Shown here: positions 1 through 8,892 of the stretch, one piece after another
How the letters are laid out: each line of letters opens with the position of its first letter
Position numbering within the stretch: position 1 is the stretch's first letter
Assembly: GCA_030834905.1 (NCBI GenBank)
Contig: JAUQWZ010000034.1
Span: forward strand, 248,001 to 312,000
Source: Aggregatilineales bacterium
GTDB lineage: Bacteria > Chloroflexota > Anaerolineae > Aggregatilineales > Phototrophicaceae
Length of the DNA: 64,000 nt
Reading direction: 5' to 3'
Notes under the pieces: generated by a model
What the model saw: the letters and a program-made list of their open reading frames with translations, nothing else
What the model was told of the DNA's origin: nothing
Databases searched by the model: none
Translations under genes and position numbers: made by a program

Positions 1-1085
1 AACATGCGCACGATACGACCAATGCGCTCGCGGTCACCGGTGGTGCTATTCAGCAGCATCGAACCCGCCTTGACGACGCCCGAATAGACGCGGAAGAAGG
101 CGAGACGACCCACATACGGATCGGTGATGATCTTGAAAACCAGTGCTGACGTCGGCTCGTCGTCCGAAGCATGGCGCACCAGTTCTTCATCGGTCTTGGG
201 ATGATGCCCGGTCACCGGCGGAATATCCAGCGGCGAGGGCAGCAATTCAACCACTTTATCCAGCATCATCTGGACGCCCTTGTTCTTCAAGGACGAGCCG
301 CACAACACCGGATGAATCTTACTGGCGATGGTTGCCGCGCGTAAGCCTGCCAGCACTTCATCGTCGTTGATCGTCTCACCCATCAGGTACTTTTCGGTGA
401 GGTAGTCATCGTTCTCGACGACTTTGTCGATCAGCTCAGCGCGCAGGGTTTCAGCCAGCTCGCGGTGGCTCTCCGGGACGGGGTGATGCTCAATCGCTGT
501 CCCCATATCGTCGCCGTAGGTCACCAGTTCCATCTTAAACAGATCGATGATGCCGTTGAATTCTGCCCCTTCACCATAGGGAATCTGGAGCAGGACAGGA
601 TTGCCGTGAAGCCGTTCAACGATCATATCCACACAGCGCTGGAAGTTCGCGCCGGTGCGATCCATCTTATTCACGAAGCAGATACGAGGCACGCCATACT
701 GGTTCGCCTGACGCCACACGGTTTCGGACTGCGGCTCAACACCGGCGACACCGTCAAATACGACCACGCCGCCATCAAGCACGCGCAGGCTGCGCTGCAC
801 TTCGGCAGTAAAGTCTACGTGACCGGGCGTGTCGATGACGTTGATCTGGTGTCCCTTCCAGGATGCCGTTACGGCTGACGCGGTAATGGTAATGCCGCGC
901 TCGCGCTCCTGTGCCATATAGTCCGTCGTCGCTGCGCCGTCATGCACTTCGCCGATCCTGTGAACCATGCCCGTGTAATACAACACGCGCTCGGTTGTGG
1001 TGGTCTTGCCAGCATCAATATGCGCGATGATGCCGATGTTACGCACCTTATTCAGATCGAGTACAGTTTCTGTCTTCTTCGCCAT
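1..1085 (-). CDS. fusA: Elongation factor G (partial, C-terminus beyond window)
   Basis: Translational GTPase that moves tRNA and mRNA through the ribosome after peptide bond formation. Reading the minus strand from the ATG at 1085 gives about 361 residues, roughly the first half of the usual 690-700. The N-terminal G domain is clear: P-loop [13 protein letters not shown], switch [10 protein letters not shown] and base-specificity motif NKMD. The sequence then runs into the domain II region at the window edge. It is third in the str operon after rpsL and rpsG, 33 bases downstream of rpsG, with a modest AGAGAG Shine-Dalgarno sequence. tuf would be expected next, outside the window. Identity is certain from the motifs and the gene order; the C-terminal domains cannot be seen. 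Confidence 0.97.
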   Translation of the reverse strand, partial: MAKKTETVLDLNKVRNIGIIAHIDAGKTTTTERVLYYTGMVHRIGEVHDGAATTDYMAQERERGITITASAVTASWKGHQINVIDTPGHVDFTAEVQRSLRVLDGGVVVFDGVAGVEPQSETVWRQANQYGVPRICFVNKMDRTGANFQRCVDMIVERLHGNPVLLQIPYGEGAEFNGIIDLFKMELVTYGDDMGTAIEHHPVPESHRELAETLRAELIDKVVENDDYLTEKYLMGETINDDEVLAGLRAATIASKIHPVLCGSSLKNKGVQMMLDKVVELLPSPLDIPPVTGHHPKTDEELVRHASDDEPTSALVFKIITDPYVGRLAFFRVYSGVVKAGSMLLNSTTGDRERIGRIVRM

Positions 1086-1118
1086 TAGCTCTCTACTGGG
1101 ATGTCCCGGTTATCCTAC

Positions 1119-1586
1119 TTAACGGAAATGGGCGAAAGCGCGGTTCGCCTCTGCCATACGATGGGTGTCGTCTTTCCTCTTGACCGACGCGCCCTGACCG
1201 TTGGCAGCATCCATCAACTCGTTCGCCAGCTTTTCCGACATACTGCGCCCGCCGCGCGAGCGCGCATTCTCAAGCAGCCAGCGCATTGCCAGCGTCACGC
1301 CGCGTTCCTGCGGCACTTCCACCGGCACCTGGTAGGTCGCGCCGCCAACACGCATCGGTTTCACTTCGATGGCGGGCTGCACGTTGCGCATTCCCTGTTC
1401 CAGAACTTCAATCGGGTTACGCTTGGCGCGCTCTTCGATCATAGCCAACGCATCATACATAATGCCCTGGGCGGTACTCTTCTTGCCGCCATACATCATG
1501 CGGTTAATAAGCATGGCAACCCAAAGGTGGTTGTACTTATTGTCCGGCGGTGTAATCCGCTTGGGTGGACTTTTTCTTCTAGGCAT
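1119..1586 (-). CDS. rpsG: 30S ribosomal protein S7
   Basis: Primary binder of the 3' major domain of 16S rRNA; it nucleates assembly of the 30S head and contacts E-site tRNA. The 155-residue product has the family length and the start MPRRKSPPKR, the conserved stretch VAMLINRMMYGGKKSTA and the C-terminal GGRSMSEKLANELMDAA. It lies 12 bases after rpsL and before fusA, the standard str order. A GAGGA Shine-Dalgarno sequence sits about 9 bases before the ATG, overlapping the intergenic gap. Expression is presumably driven from the rpsL promoter. Nothing is unusual about it. Confidence 0.98.
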   Translation of the reverse strand: MPRRKSPPKRITPPDNKYNHLWVAMLINRMMYGGKKSTAQGIMYDALAMIEERAKRNPIEVLEQGMRNVQPAIEVKPMRVGGATYQVPVEVPQERGVTLAMRWLLENARSRGGRSMSEKLANELMDAANGQGASVKRKDDTHRMAEANRAFAHFR

Positions 1587-1598
1587 CGATCAAATTCC

Positions 1599-2051
1599 TC
1601 ACTTCTTGCCTTTGGCGGCTGCGCCCGCCGCGCCTGGCTTGGGTCGCTTCGTACCGTACTTGCTGCGCCCTTGTTCACGGTTCTTCACGCCTTCAGTATC
1701 GAGCGTGCCGCGTACAATGTGGTAACGAACGCCGGGAAGGTCTTTTACACGACCGCCGCGCACAAGCACGACGCTGTGCTCCTGCAAACTGTGCCCTTCA
1801 CCAGGAATGTAAGCGCTGACTTCGATCTGGTTGGAGAGACGGACACGAGCCACCTTGCGCAAAGCCGAATTCGGCTTCTTTGGCGTCATCGTCTTGACGA
1901 CGGTACAAACGCCGCGCTTCTGAGGCGACCCCTTCTTGGTGCGGGTGCGTCGCTGATCATAGACGTTGAAGGTGAACTGCAGAGCTGGTGATTTGCTCTT
2001 GCTCTTCTTCGCCTTGCGACCTTTGCGCACCAACTGATTGATGGTTGGCAT
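1599..2051 (-). CDS. rpsL: 30S ribosomal protein S12
   Basis: Decoding-centre protein of the small subunit. The family core is plain: [30 protein letters not shown] and [12 protein letters not shown]. The two lysines whose mutation gives streptomycin resistance in other bacteria (Lys43 and Lys88 in E. coli numbering) are present as wild type. At 150 residues it is longer than the usual 124-137, because it carries a Lys/Ala/Gly-rich C-terminal tail ([16 protein letters not shown]) and a short insertion [11 protein letters not shown] near residue 20. It is the first gene of the str operon, with GGAG 7 bases before the ATG. The strong promoter at 2232-2260 and a hairpin in the leader lie upstream. 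Confidence 0.98.
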   Translation of the reverse strand: MPTINQLVRKGRKAKKSKSKSPALQFTFNVYDQRRTRTKKGSPQKRGVCTVVKTMTPKKPNSALRKVARVRLSNQIEVSAYIPGEGHSLQEHSVVLVRGGRVKDLPGVRYHIVRGTLDTEGVKNREQGRSKYGTKRPKPGAAGAAAKGKK

Positions 2052-2087
2052 ATTTTACTCCAAAGTACTAGCCTGCTACAGGCACGC

Positions 2088-2112
2088 AAAAAGGCGTACC
2101 TTAAGAACGCCT
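2088..2112 (-). terminator. Terminator-like hairpin in the rpsL leader (possible attenuator)
   Basis: On the minus strand a stem AGGCGT/ACGCCT with a 9-base loop is followed directly by a run of T (AAAAA at 2088-2092 on the plus strand). It lies about 36 bases upstream of the rpsL start and inside the transcript made from the promoter at 2232-2260. A terminator there would need read-through, so attenuation of the ribosomal operon is a reasonable inference. Confidence 0.5.
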
Positions 2113-2231
2113 CCTATGCATCTGACCCTGTGACGAGCTAATCCGCCGCGCGGAACGCTTTCGCCACCTTCGCTCAGTTCGGTACTCCATTGCCTCCACA
2201 GAGGTTGTGTACCGTACATGCGTCGGACTGA

Positions 2232-2260
2232 ATACTAACATTAGCCATTTATAGTGTCAA
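2232..2260 (-). promoter_or_regulatory. str operon promoter
   Basis: On the minus strand a consensus -35 TTGACA (2255-2260) is separated by 17 bases from -10 TAGTAT (2232-2237), which is preceded by TG in the extended -10 position. It is the best housekeeping-type promoter in the window, as expected for ribosomal protein genes. Confidence 0.8.
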
Positions 2261-2401
2261 GGGAAAATCCGTCTGCCGGGCAGAAATCGACGCAGCCGAA
2301 TCTCTCAAATGGCTGTTTCAACCTCACTCATCAACCGTTAAGGGTTTTCTCATCTGCGGCGCTGAGAGGGCATGGCAGCGGCTGGCAGTACCCAGCAGCG
2401 G

Positions 2402-3277
2402 CTAAACCTTGATTGCCGCGCTGACGGCATTCACCAGTTCGTCCACCGCCACCGGCTTGCTGAGGAAAGCGTCGGCGCCCGCTTCCAGCGCCCGGCTCAT
2501 CTGAAAGCCGCCGGTTGCACCCGAAACCACCAGCATCGGAACATGCCGATCCGGGTGCTGCTTCCTTATATAGCGCACGAGATCAAGCCCATTCATGTCG
2601 GGCAGCATCAGATCGAGGACGATCAGATCGGGCATGTGCTGAAAGACCAGCGCCAGCGCTTTGGCAACGTTCTCGGCGACTATTACCGTGTAACCGGCTT
2701 TCTCCAGCGCCAGACGAAAGACTTCGCCGACGTCGGGGTCATCTTCAATCACCAGCACCCGCTGCCCCTTACCGGCGTCCGGCGCTGCCAGCGGCGATGG
2801 CTGCATTTCCCCGGTCTGGAGTTTCGCGCCGACGACCGGCACCACAGCGTACAACACCTGAAGGCGAAGATGCCCCAGCATCAATTCATCGCCGTGACGC
2901 AGGCGATATTCTTCTTCAGGCAGACACAGCGCGCCGTTCAGCCGGGTGCCGTTCATGCTGCCGAGGTCTTTGACGTACAGCCGTTCGTCCTTCACCAGAA
3001 TCAGCGCGTGCTTGCGCGAAACGCCGTTCGCCGAGGCGCGAAAAGGAGTCAGGTCAATTTCGGGGAAAACCTTGTTTTCCACATCGGCGCGTCCCATCAG
3101 CATCTGATTCTGCACCTGGGTTTGTACGGTCGAAGCCGTCCCGACGATCCGAAACTCAATCACCCACGGCAGCGCTCTGTCGAGGGGTCCGGTTACGCGA
3201 GAAACAGCCGGAGTTTCGGCAGGAGGCAATCCAAGTTGGCGTGTATGGGTCGTTAGTTTAGTAGTGTTCGATTTCAT
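2402..3277 (-). CDS. FHA domain-response regulator receiver protein
   Basis: Signal transduction protein joining a phosphothreonine-reading FHA domain to a two-component receiver; cytoplasmic, with no DNA-binding or enzymatic output domain. Numbering from an ATG at 3286, the FHA domain spans about residues 42-146 and has the hallmarks GR (65-66), SRKH (90-93) and NGT (112-114). The receiver spans about 174-294, with acidic pair D182/D183, phosphoacceptor D225 in LDLMLPD, S255 and K277. I prefer the second ATG at 3277, which is properly spaced from AAAGG, whereas the first directly abuts it. FHA ligands usually come from Ser/Thr kinases, and an atypical kinase-like protein is encoded at 18069-22409, but any link is inference. 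It is transcribed divergently from the gene at 3507. Confidence 0.88.
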   Translation of the reverse strand: MKSNTTKLTTHTRQLGLPPAETPAVSRVTGPLDRALPWVIEFRIVGTASTVQTQVQNQMLMGRADVENKVFPEIDLTPFRASANGVSRKHALILVKDERLYVKDLGSMNGTRLNGALCLPEEEYRLRHGDELMLGHLRLQVLYAVVPVVGAKLQTGEMQPSPLAAPDAGKGQRVLVIEDDPDVGEVFRLALEKAGYTVIVAENVAKALALVFQHMPDLIVLDLMLPDMNGLDLVRYIRKQHPDRHVPMLVVSGATGGFQMSRALEAGADAFLSKPVAVDELVNAVSAAIKV

Positions 3278-3506
3278 GTGGCGCATCCTTTCGCTCTATC
3301 GAGCGTCATGGGCGGCGCAAAACAGTACGGCAATGTTAAACGCTGCCCATTAAAGATTGTATCCGCAAAACTTATCAGCGGATCTCAAGATATGCGTAAC
3401 CCATACAATGCCTGGTCGAACATGGGCGCTGGCTTCACGTCAGCGCCGAAAGTGCTGTACAATAGTCGCCCGACCCAATTGTCTTTGCTACGGATGAGCT
3501 ATACGA

Positions 3507-4634
3507 GTGATGAAATTGAGAAAACTCCTGTTTCTGATGGTTGTGCTGTCGCTCGGCGCGTTTCAGGTCAGCGCTCAGCCAATACCAACCGCCGAACCCT
3601 CGCCGGTTTCCACGCCCATTGCCGACGCCGACAACACCATCCTGCCCGCCCCACCCGCTTCCATGCGACTGCCCGGCTTGCGCGCCGTCTACCAGCAGGT
3701 CAACCGCTGTTCCGCCGCCGCGCTCACCATTCAGCTTTCGTACTTCGGCTGGGAAGGTACTTACGACGATGTGATTCGCGGTCTGAACCCGCACGCCGAA
3801 GATGTCGCCGTTCGCCTTGACGAGATGATCGGCTTTGTCGAACCGTTTGATCTGCGGGCGGTCGAACGAATTGGCGGCACCAATGAGATTCTCCGGTCAC
3901 TGGTCGCGGCAGGCTTTCCGGTATTGATCGAAAACTCGTACTATGACGGTCCCGGCGGCTTCCAGGATTGGATGGGACACAACCGCGTCGTTATGGGCTA
4001 CGACGATGCCTTGCAGGTGTTCTACACCTTCGATTCGCTGCTCGGCAACGGTGACGATGGACAGGGTCGCCCGATTCCCTATGACGATATGGATGTGCGC
4101 TGGAAGGCGTTCAACCGCGATTATCTCGTCCTCTACCGCCCTGAAGAAGAAGCTCGCCTGCAAGCCGTCCTCGGTGATGACTGGGACGCAACTTTGAATG
4201 CCGAGTGGGCTTTGGCGCAGTCGCTGGCGGAACTGGAAACGGAAAGCGCCGATTCGTTCACCCTGTTCAACCTTGGTTCGACACTGGCGCTGCTGGGTCG
4301 TTATGAAGAGGCGGCGGCGTATTTCGACCAGGCACGCGCGCTTGGACTTCCCTGGCGTATGCTGTGGTATCAGTACGGTCCGTTTGAGTCTTACTATCAG
4401 ATGGGACGCTACGAAGATGTCCTTCAGCTTGCGCGCGAAGTGATCGCTGGCACGCCCGGCGTGGAAGAGGTTTACTACTACGCCGGCAGAGCATACGAAG
4501 CCCTCGGTGACGCGCAGCGGGCGGAGTCGAACTATCAGGTTGCCATGATGCGTAACCTGAACTATGCCGAGGCGGGCGCGGCGCTCGCTTCCCTTCGCGG
4601 GCAGGCGGCAGCCACCACGCCGCCGGGAGCCTAA
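3507..4634 (+). CDS. Secreted C39-like cysteine peptidase domain protein with TPR repeats
   Basis: Probable exported protein of 375 residues. A signal peptide occupies about residues 1-23 (KLLFLMVVLSLGAFQVSA). A C39-like papain-fold domain follows (about 50-210): the motif QQVNRCSAAAL carries the candidate nucleophile Cys, and MGHNRVVMGYDD carries the candidate His. The C-terminal third has tetratricopeptide-like helices, for example SFTLFNLGSTLALLGRYEEAAAYFDQA and VYYYAGRAYEALGDAQRAESNYQ. C39_2 domains occur in peptidases and in inactive peptide-binding proteins, so proteolysis is not proven. The following gene is also secreted and lies 49 bases on, so the two may be cotranscribed. A TACAAT -10 is visible near 3460. 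The start is one of two adjacent ATGs with weak ribosome-binding sequence. Confidence 0.78.
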   Translation: MMKLRKLLFLMVVLSLGAFQVSAQPIPTAEPSPVSTPIADADNTILPAPPASMRLPGLRAVYQQVNRCSAAALTIQLSYFGWEGTYDDVIRGLNPHAEDVAVRLDEMIGFVEPFDLRAVERIGGTNEILRSLVAAGFPVLIENSYYDGPGGFQDWMGHNRVVMGYDDALQVFYTFDSLLGNGDDGQGRPIPYDDMDVRWKAFNRDYLVLYRPEEEARLQAVLGDDWDATLNAEWALAQSLAELETESADSFTLFNLGSTLALLGRYEEAAAYFDQARALGLPWRMLWYQYGPFESYYQMGRYEDVLQLAREVIAGTPGVEEVYYYAGRAYEALGDAQRAESNYQVAMMRNLNYAEAGAALASLRGQAAATTPPGA

Positions 4635-4683
4635 GGAGCATGAGGCGCGCGGTTCAGGCACATCCCCGCCGTCATGAACAACC

Positions 4684-6033
4684 ATGCTGAAACGAACGGT
4701 TTTTATCGCCGGTTTAATGCTGACTGCCTTCGTAGGGAGCGCTGCCGCCCAACAAGCCAGCGCGCCGGTGGATCTCACGGTTCAGGACATCGCGCTGCAA
4801 GAGCAGATCGACATCTATGATCAGACGATCCGGGTTGCCACTGGGCAGCTTTTCAATCAGAGCGATATCCCCTACACCAATATTCTCCTGAGCGCCGCCG
4901 TCTTTGATGAAGACGATCAGCAGATCGGCGAGGGCTTCGGTTATCTGGTGGATTCGTGCGGCGCGGGGCTGCTGCCCGGCTTTGTCCTGCGGGCGGAACA
5001 CAGCCAGTCGTTCGAGGTGCCGCTGGAACTGTACCAACCGGACGCCGCCATCAACCGCGTCGAGGTCGTGCCGCAGGCGAGCGCGATAGAAGCTGGCGAC
5101 AGCGCCGCGTTTGAACTGCCCGACGGTTTCACCCAGGTGACCGATGAAGAAGTGGTCGAAGTGGAGTGGAACGGACCGCGCAGCCTGCGGTATGCCACCG
5201 GATGCGGGCGCGATCTGTTCATTGACTGGTCGTGGAACAGCTACAGCACCATCACCGGAACGGCGCGTCCAGCTGAGCATCCCAGCGCCGAACACGTCAC
5301 CAACGCCCTGCGCGAACGGTTGGGACTGACCGATCCGCTGCTGTTCAATCACTCGCTGATCCGCTATGCCCCCAGCGGCACGCGGATGGTGTTTCAGAAC
5401 CATATCAACACGGTGTATACGGCTGCCGCCGATGGTACGCTGCTGCGGGCGCTGTTCAGCAGCCTGACCAACCGCACCTTGCAGAATATCTACTGGCTGG
5501 ATAATGACCGCTTCCTCGCCTACTACTTTGGCGCTTATGGCGATCCGGTCTATTACTTCACGGCGGACGCCGAAGGGCGTTTCATCAGCCCCAGCCCACT
5601 CAATAATCAGGAATCGGTCATCGTACCCGGTGCTTCACGCGATGGGCGGCGGGTCATCATCGCGGGGACATTCGACGATGGCACCGGCTACTATCTGAAT
5701 GTCCTCACCTATTCGTTCTTTGAACGGCTGTTTGAAGCCGAGCTGCCGGGCAATAACTGGCCCGCGCCGCTGCCTATCGTCGATACCGGAGCCGATCTGG
5801 TCGTGCGGGTATACGTCGCCAGAGAGCAGGACGGCGCGCCCGTCATCCAGTGTTTCAACCGCGACGAGGGCGTGCTCCACGATCTGGCGGCGCTGCCGCT
5901 TGACCTGACCGAGAGTGACCGGGCGCAGTGGTGGCTATCGCCAGACGAGCGCACGATTGCGCTGGCGGCAAACGGCATTAACGGCGGCTTGTGGCTGATC
6001 GATCTGGATTCGCTGCCCGCCTGCCAGAACTGA
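4684..6033 (+). CDS. Secreted protein, probable FxLYD-like plus beta-propeller regions
   Basis: Exported protein of 449 residues with signal peptide MLKRTVFIAGLMLTAFVGSAAAQ. Residues about 30-135 look like an FxLYD-type beta-sandwich (VATGQLFNQSDIPYTNILLSAAVFD), a module common in lipoproteins of Gram-positives and Chloroflexota. The rest is rich in short beta strands with motifs such as IRYAPSGTRMVF, YWLDNDRFLAYY and WLSPDERTIALAANG, which resemble TolB/WD40-like propeller blades. No catalytic residues can be assigned. It follows the C39-like gene by 49 bases on the same strand. Function unknown; an extracellular binding or sensing role is a guess from fold only. Confidence 0.6.
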   Translation: MLKRTVFIAGLMLTAFVGSAAAQQASAPVDLTVQDIALQEQIDIYDQTIRVATGQLFNQSDIPYTNILLSAAVFDEDDQQIGEGFGYLVDSCGAGLLPGFVLRAEHSQSFEVPLELYQPDAAINRVEVVPQASAIEAGDSAAFELPDGFTQVTDEEVVEVEWNGPRSLRYATGCGRDLFIDWSWNSYSTITGTARPAEHPSAEHVTNALRERLGLTDPLLFNHSLIRYAPSGTRMVFQNHINTVYTAAADGTLLRALFSSLTNRTLQNIYWLDNDRFLAYYFGAYGDPVYYFTADAEGRFISPSPLNNQESVIVPGASRDGRRVIIAGTFDDGTGYYLNVLTYSFFERLFEAELPGNNWPAPLPIVDTGADLVVRVYVAREQDGAPVIQCFNRDEGVLHDLAALPLDLTESDRAQWWLSPDERTIALAANGINGGLWLIDLDSLPACQN

Positions 6034-6040
6034 AACTGCG

Positions 6041-6901
6041 TTGACCGGCTTCGCCATTGGACTCGTGCTTACATCAGCGGTGCTCCATGCCTGGTGGAAT
6101 CTGTACGCCAAGCGGGCGGGCGGCAGTACGGCGTTCTCGTGGATATTCACGACGCTGTCCGCTATCATCTTCCTGCCCGCCGTCATCATCCTGGTGATCG
6201 TTGAGTCACCGGTGATTGGCGTTACGCAGATGGTATTCATGTTTGGAACCGCCTGCATCCATTCGCTGTATTTCACGCTGCTTGAGCAGGGCTATAAGGT
6301 GGGGGATCTCTCGCTGGTCTACCCGCTGGCGCGTGGAACCGGTCCGCTGCTTGCGACCGCGCTGGCAATCCTGCTGCTGGGCGAGCGTCCCTCGATGGTC
6401 GCTATCGCAGGCGCGGTGCTGATCGCCGCCAGCATCTTCTTTCTCACCGGCGATCCGCGCAAGCTCCGCAGCTCTGGCGCGGGAAAAGCGGTCGTCTTTG
6501 CGCTGCTCACGGGCGTCACCATCGCCGCCTACACCCTATGGGATAAACACGCCGTCAGCGTGCTGCTAATTCCGCCGCTGATGCTGGACTGGGCAAGCGC
6601 CGCCGGACGCTCGCTGATGCTGCTGCCGTATGTTCACCGCCATCGTGATCTTGTGCGGCAGGCGTGGACGAACTACCGCCGCGAGGCGTTTGGCGTCGCT
6701 ATCCTCAGCCCAATTTCGTATATGCTGCTGCTGACGGCACTGGTCTTCAGTCCGGTGAGCTACGTCGCTCCGTTCCGGCAGGTCAGTATTCTAATCGGGG
6801 CGGCGTTAGGCGCGCGGCTGCTGTCGGAAAGTGATCCGCGCCGCAGGCTCGCCTCGGCGGGTTTGATGATGTTCGGCGTGATCGCGCTGGCGTTGGGATA
6901 A
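6041..6901 (+). CDS. EamA/DMT-family transporter
   Basis: Integral membrane protein of 286 residues with about ten hydrophobic helices arranged as two EamA repeats, typical of drug/metabolite transporter superfamily exporters. Recognisable family sequences are AWWNLYAKRAGGS near the N-terminus and VYPLARGTGPLLATALAILLLGERPS at the end of repeat one. Start is TTG at 6041, seven bases after the stop of the previous gene; no good Shine-Dalgarno sequence is seen, so coupling to the upstream gene is possible. The substrate cannot be inferred. It sits directly before a set of glycosyltransferases, which might suggest export of a sugar-linked metabolite, but that is speculation. Confidence 0.85.
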   Translation: MTGFAIGLVLTSAVLHAWWNLYAKRAGGSTAFSWIFTTLSAIIFLPAVIILVIVESPVIGVTQMVFMFGTACIHSLYFTLLEQGYKVGDLSLVYPLARGTGPLLATALAILLLGERPSMVAIAGAVLIAASIFFLTGDPRKLRSSGAGKAVVFALLTGVTIAAYTLWDKHAVSVLLIPPLMLDWASAAGRSLMLLPYVHRHRDLVRQAWTNYRREAFGVAILSPISYMLLLTALVFSPVSYVAPFRQVSILIGAALGARLLSESDPRRRLASAGLMMFGVIALALG

Positions 6902-6982
6902 ATCAGCCTCTTGATAGAGCGCCGCCTTTATCGTTATAGTCTTTTCTGCTGTTCGCCTGATACTGAAAGCTGCTCGCCGTTT

Positions 6983-8128
6983 ATGGCTTATCGCATTCTG
7001 TTTGTGTCATCGCTGCACCACCCGGAAGCCCTGCGCGAAGCGAAGGCGCTAACGCCGCCTGGTCAGCCGCCGCCGCTGTTTCCGCCGAGCATGTCGCAGC
7101 ATTTCTGGGAAAAGGCGCTGCGCAGGCAGGGGCATACGCTGGACGTGTTCTACCGTAACCTTTCCGGCGGGCAGCCAGCGGCAGATGCCCGGATGGAGCG
7201 CCATACCCAGACGCTCACCCCACAGAAAGTATGGCAGGGGCTGATGAACCGCGTGCCGCCGGAAGCCAACCCGGCGCTGCGCCAGCGCAACCGGCATCTG
7301 CTCGACCAAGCCCACGCCTTTCGCCCGGATATACTGTGGATGACCGGCGATAACACCGTCATCTATCCCGAAACGCTGGCGGCGATCCAGCGCGAAACCG
7401 ACTGCAAGCTGGTCTATGCCTGCGGCACGTCGCCGATAGTGTTCTCTCACGCGGTTGATCGCCAGGCGGCGCGGCTGTACGATCTGGTGCTGGCGAGCGA
7501 TTACTATCATGGCATTCAGTGGCTGGAACTGGGCGCGAAGCGGATGGAGTGCCTGCCCATCGCCGCCTGCGACCCGGACTTTCACCGTCCGTACCCCATC
7601 ACCGAAACCGAACGCCAGCAGTATGCCTGCGATATCGCCTTCGTCGGCACGCTCGTTCCCGACAATCTGTACAGCCGCCGCGTGCGCGCGCTGGAAGCGC
7701 TCACCGATTTCGACCTCGGCATCTGGAGCGTGCATGATGTGCCGCCGAGCCTGCGGCGGTTTGCGCGCGGCAAGGCGCTGGGCGAGGAAATGCAGCGGAT
7801 ACTTTCAGCGGCGAAGATCTGCTTCAACACCCACGGCGATTTTGTCTTTTACGGCGGCAACCTGCGCCTGTTCGAGGTGGCGGGCGCGGGCGTGTTTCAG
7901 GTGACGGACGATCTGCCGGGGACGCGGCTGTGGTTTCCCGAAATCGACGGCAGCCCGACCATCCTCACCTACCAGAATGAAGCCGATCTGCGCCAGAAAG
8001 TAGCATACTATCTGACGCACGACGCCGAGCGCCAGTCCGTCGCGGCGCGGGCGCAGGCGCACGTCTACGCTCACCACACCTACGACATGCGCGCCCGGCG
8101 CTTTGAAGAACTTATGGAGACGCTGTGA
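6983..8128 (+). CDS. CgeB-like glycosyltransferase
   Basis: Probable GT-B fold glycosyltransferase of the CgeB/DUF3880 type. I place the start at the ATG at 6983 (product MAYRILFVSSLHHPEAL), since upstream in-frame codons translate to sequence that looks non-coding; the product is 381 residues. The C-terminal half holds the conserved core of this group: DIAFVGTLVPDNLYSRRVRALEAL, AKICFNTHGDF and GGNLRLFEVAGAGVFQVTD, then a glycosyltransferase-1-like end ending in RRFEELMETL. It overlaps the next gene by four bases, in a strict three-gene array with a methyltransferase and a GT2 enzyme. Presumed role: assembly of a methylated surface glycan. Donor and acceptor are unknown. Confidence 0.8.
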   Translation: MAYRILFVSSLHHPEALREAKALTPPGQPPPLFPPSMSQHFWEKALRRQGHTLDVFYRNLSGGQPAADARMERHTQTLTPQKVWQGLMNRVPPEANPALRQRNRHLLDQAHAFRPDILWMTGDNTVIYPETLAAIQRETDCKLVYACGTSPIVFSHAVDRQAARLYDLVLASDYYHGIQWLELGAKRMECLPIAACDPDFHRPYPITETERQQYACDIAFVGTLVPDNLYSRRVRALEALTDFDLGIWSVHDVPPSLRRFARGKALGEEMQRILSAAKICFNTHGDFVFYGGNLRLFEVAGAGVFQVTDDLPGTRLWFPEIDGSPTILTYQNEADLRQKVAYYLTHDAERQSVAARAQAHVYAHHTYDMRARRFEELMETL

Positions 8129-8892
8129 GTAACCCAACTGAAGGCACCCGCTACGACAGTACACGCCAGGCGTGGCAGGATATCTGGTCTGGCGCGTCGG
8201 TGGACGTTGAGCTTGAAGTCGTGCACTCCGCCCGTTCGATGGACACCATCCACGCCTACCTGCCCTATCTGCCACAAGACGACGTCATTCTGGAAGCGGG
8301 CAGCGGCTTGAGCGCCGTCGTCATCACGCTGCGCCAGATGGGATACAACGTCGTCGGGCTGGACTATGCCGAAAACGCGCTCCATGTCTCGCGCGGATAT
8401 GATCCGTCGCTGTCGCTGGCGGTGGGCGACGTTCACGCGCTGCCGTTTCTGGGGAACAGCGTGGGAGCGTACCTGTCATTTGGCGTGCTGGAACACTTTG
8501 AACACGGCATGAATCCCGCCCTGCTGGAAGCCTATCGCATCCTCAAGCCGGGCGGCGTGCTGGTGCTGACCATCCCGTACCCGAATGTCGTTCATCGGCT
8601 GGTGAAATGGCGGCGCAAAGCACAGGGCGTCAGCACGCTGACCGATGAGGATTTCTACGAAAGCACCTACACCCGCCAGATGCTGGAATCCGAGGTCGTC
8701 AAAGCGGGCTTTGAGACGCTGCTGGTTCAGCCGACCAGCCATTCCTTCACATTGTGGGGCTTGGGGGGAGCGTTCCGCGCGCCCGGCTACTACAAGACCA
8801 GCGCCCTGGCGGAGCGCGGCGGCAGTCTCCTGCGAAAAGTGCTGCCCTGGGCATTCAACTACATGACGCTGATCGTCGCCCGTAAGCCGTGA
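8125..8892 (+). CDS. Class I SAM-dependent methyltransferase
   Basis: Methyltransferase of 255 residues with a Rossmann core. Motif I is ILEAGSGLSAVV (about residues 55-66), the ribose-binding acid follows in VVGLDYAENAL, and motif II-like VGDVHALPFLGNSVGAYLSFGVLEHFEH leads to the post-core ALLEAYRILKPGGVLVLTIP. The start is a GTG overlapping the upstream stop (GTGA), and the stop overlaps the next GTG start in the same way, so the three genes are translationally coupled. Between two glycosyltransferases, it most likely methylates a sugar or lipid-linked intermediate; the substrate is not determinable. Confidence 0.87.
   Translation: MSNPTEGTRYDSTRQAWQDIWSGASVDVELEVVHSARSMDTIHAYLPYLPQDDVILEAGSGLSAVVITLRQMGYNVVGLDYAENALHVSRGYDPSLSLAVGDVHALPFLGNSVGAYLSFGVLEHFEHGMNPALLEAYRILKPGGVLVLTIPYPNVVHRLVKWRRKAQGVSTLTDEDFYESTYTRQMLESEVVKAGFETLLVQPTSHSFTLWGLGGAFRAPGYYKTSALAERGGSLLRKVLPWAFNYMTLIVARKP

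Larger units (their letters stand above)
2052..2401. other. Intergenic region between rpsL and the FHA-receiver gene
   Basis: No coding gene is supported in these 350 bases. The part nearest rpsL is a leader of about 180 bases with a terminator-like hairpin (2088-2112), followed by the str promoter (2232-2260). The remainder (2261-2401) lies downstream of the FHA-receiver gene, and I see no terminator with a T-run in it. Confidence 0.6.

Noticed and set aside
2113..2231. Possible tRNA or small RNA in the rpsL leader
   Set aside because: No cloverleaf with acceptor, anticodon and T arms could be folded by eye; it is more simply the operon leader.
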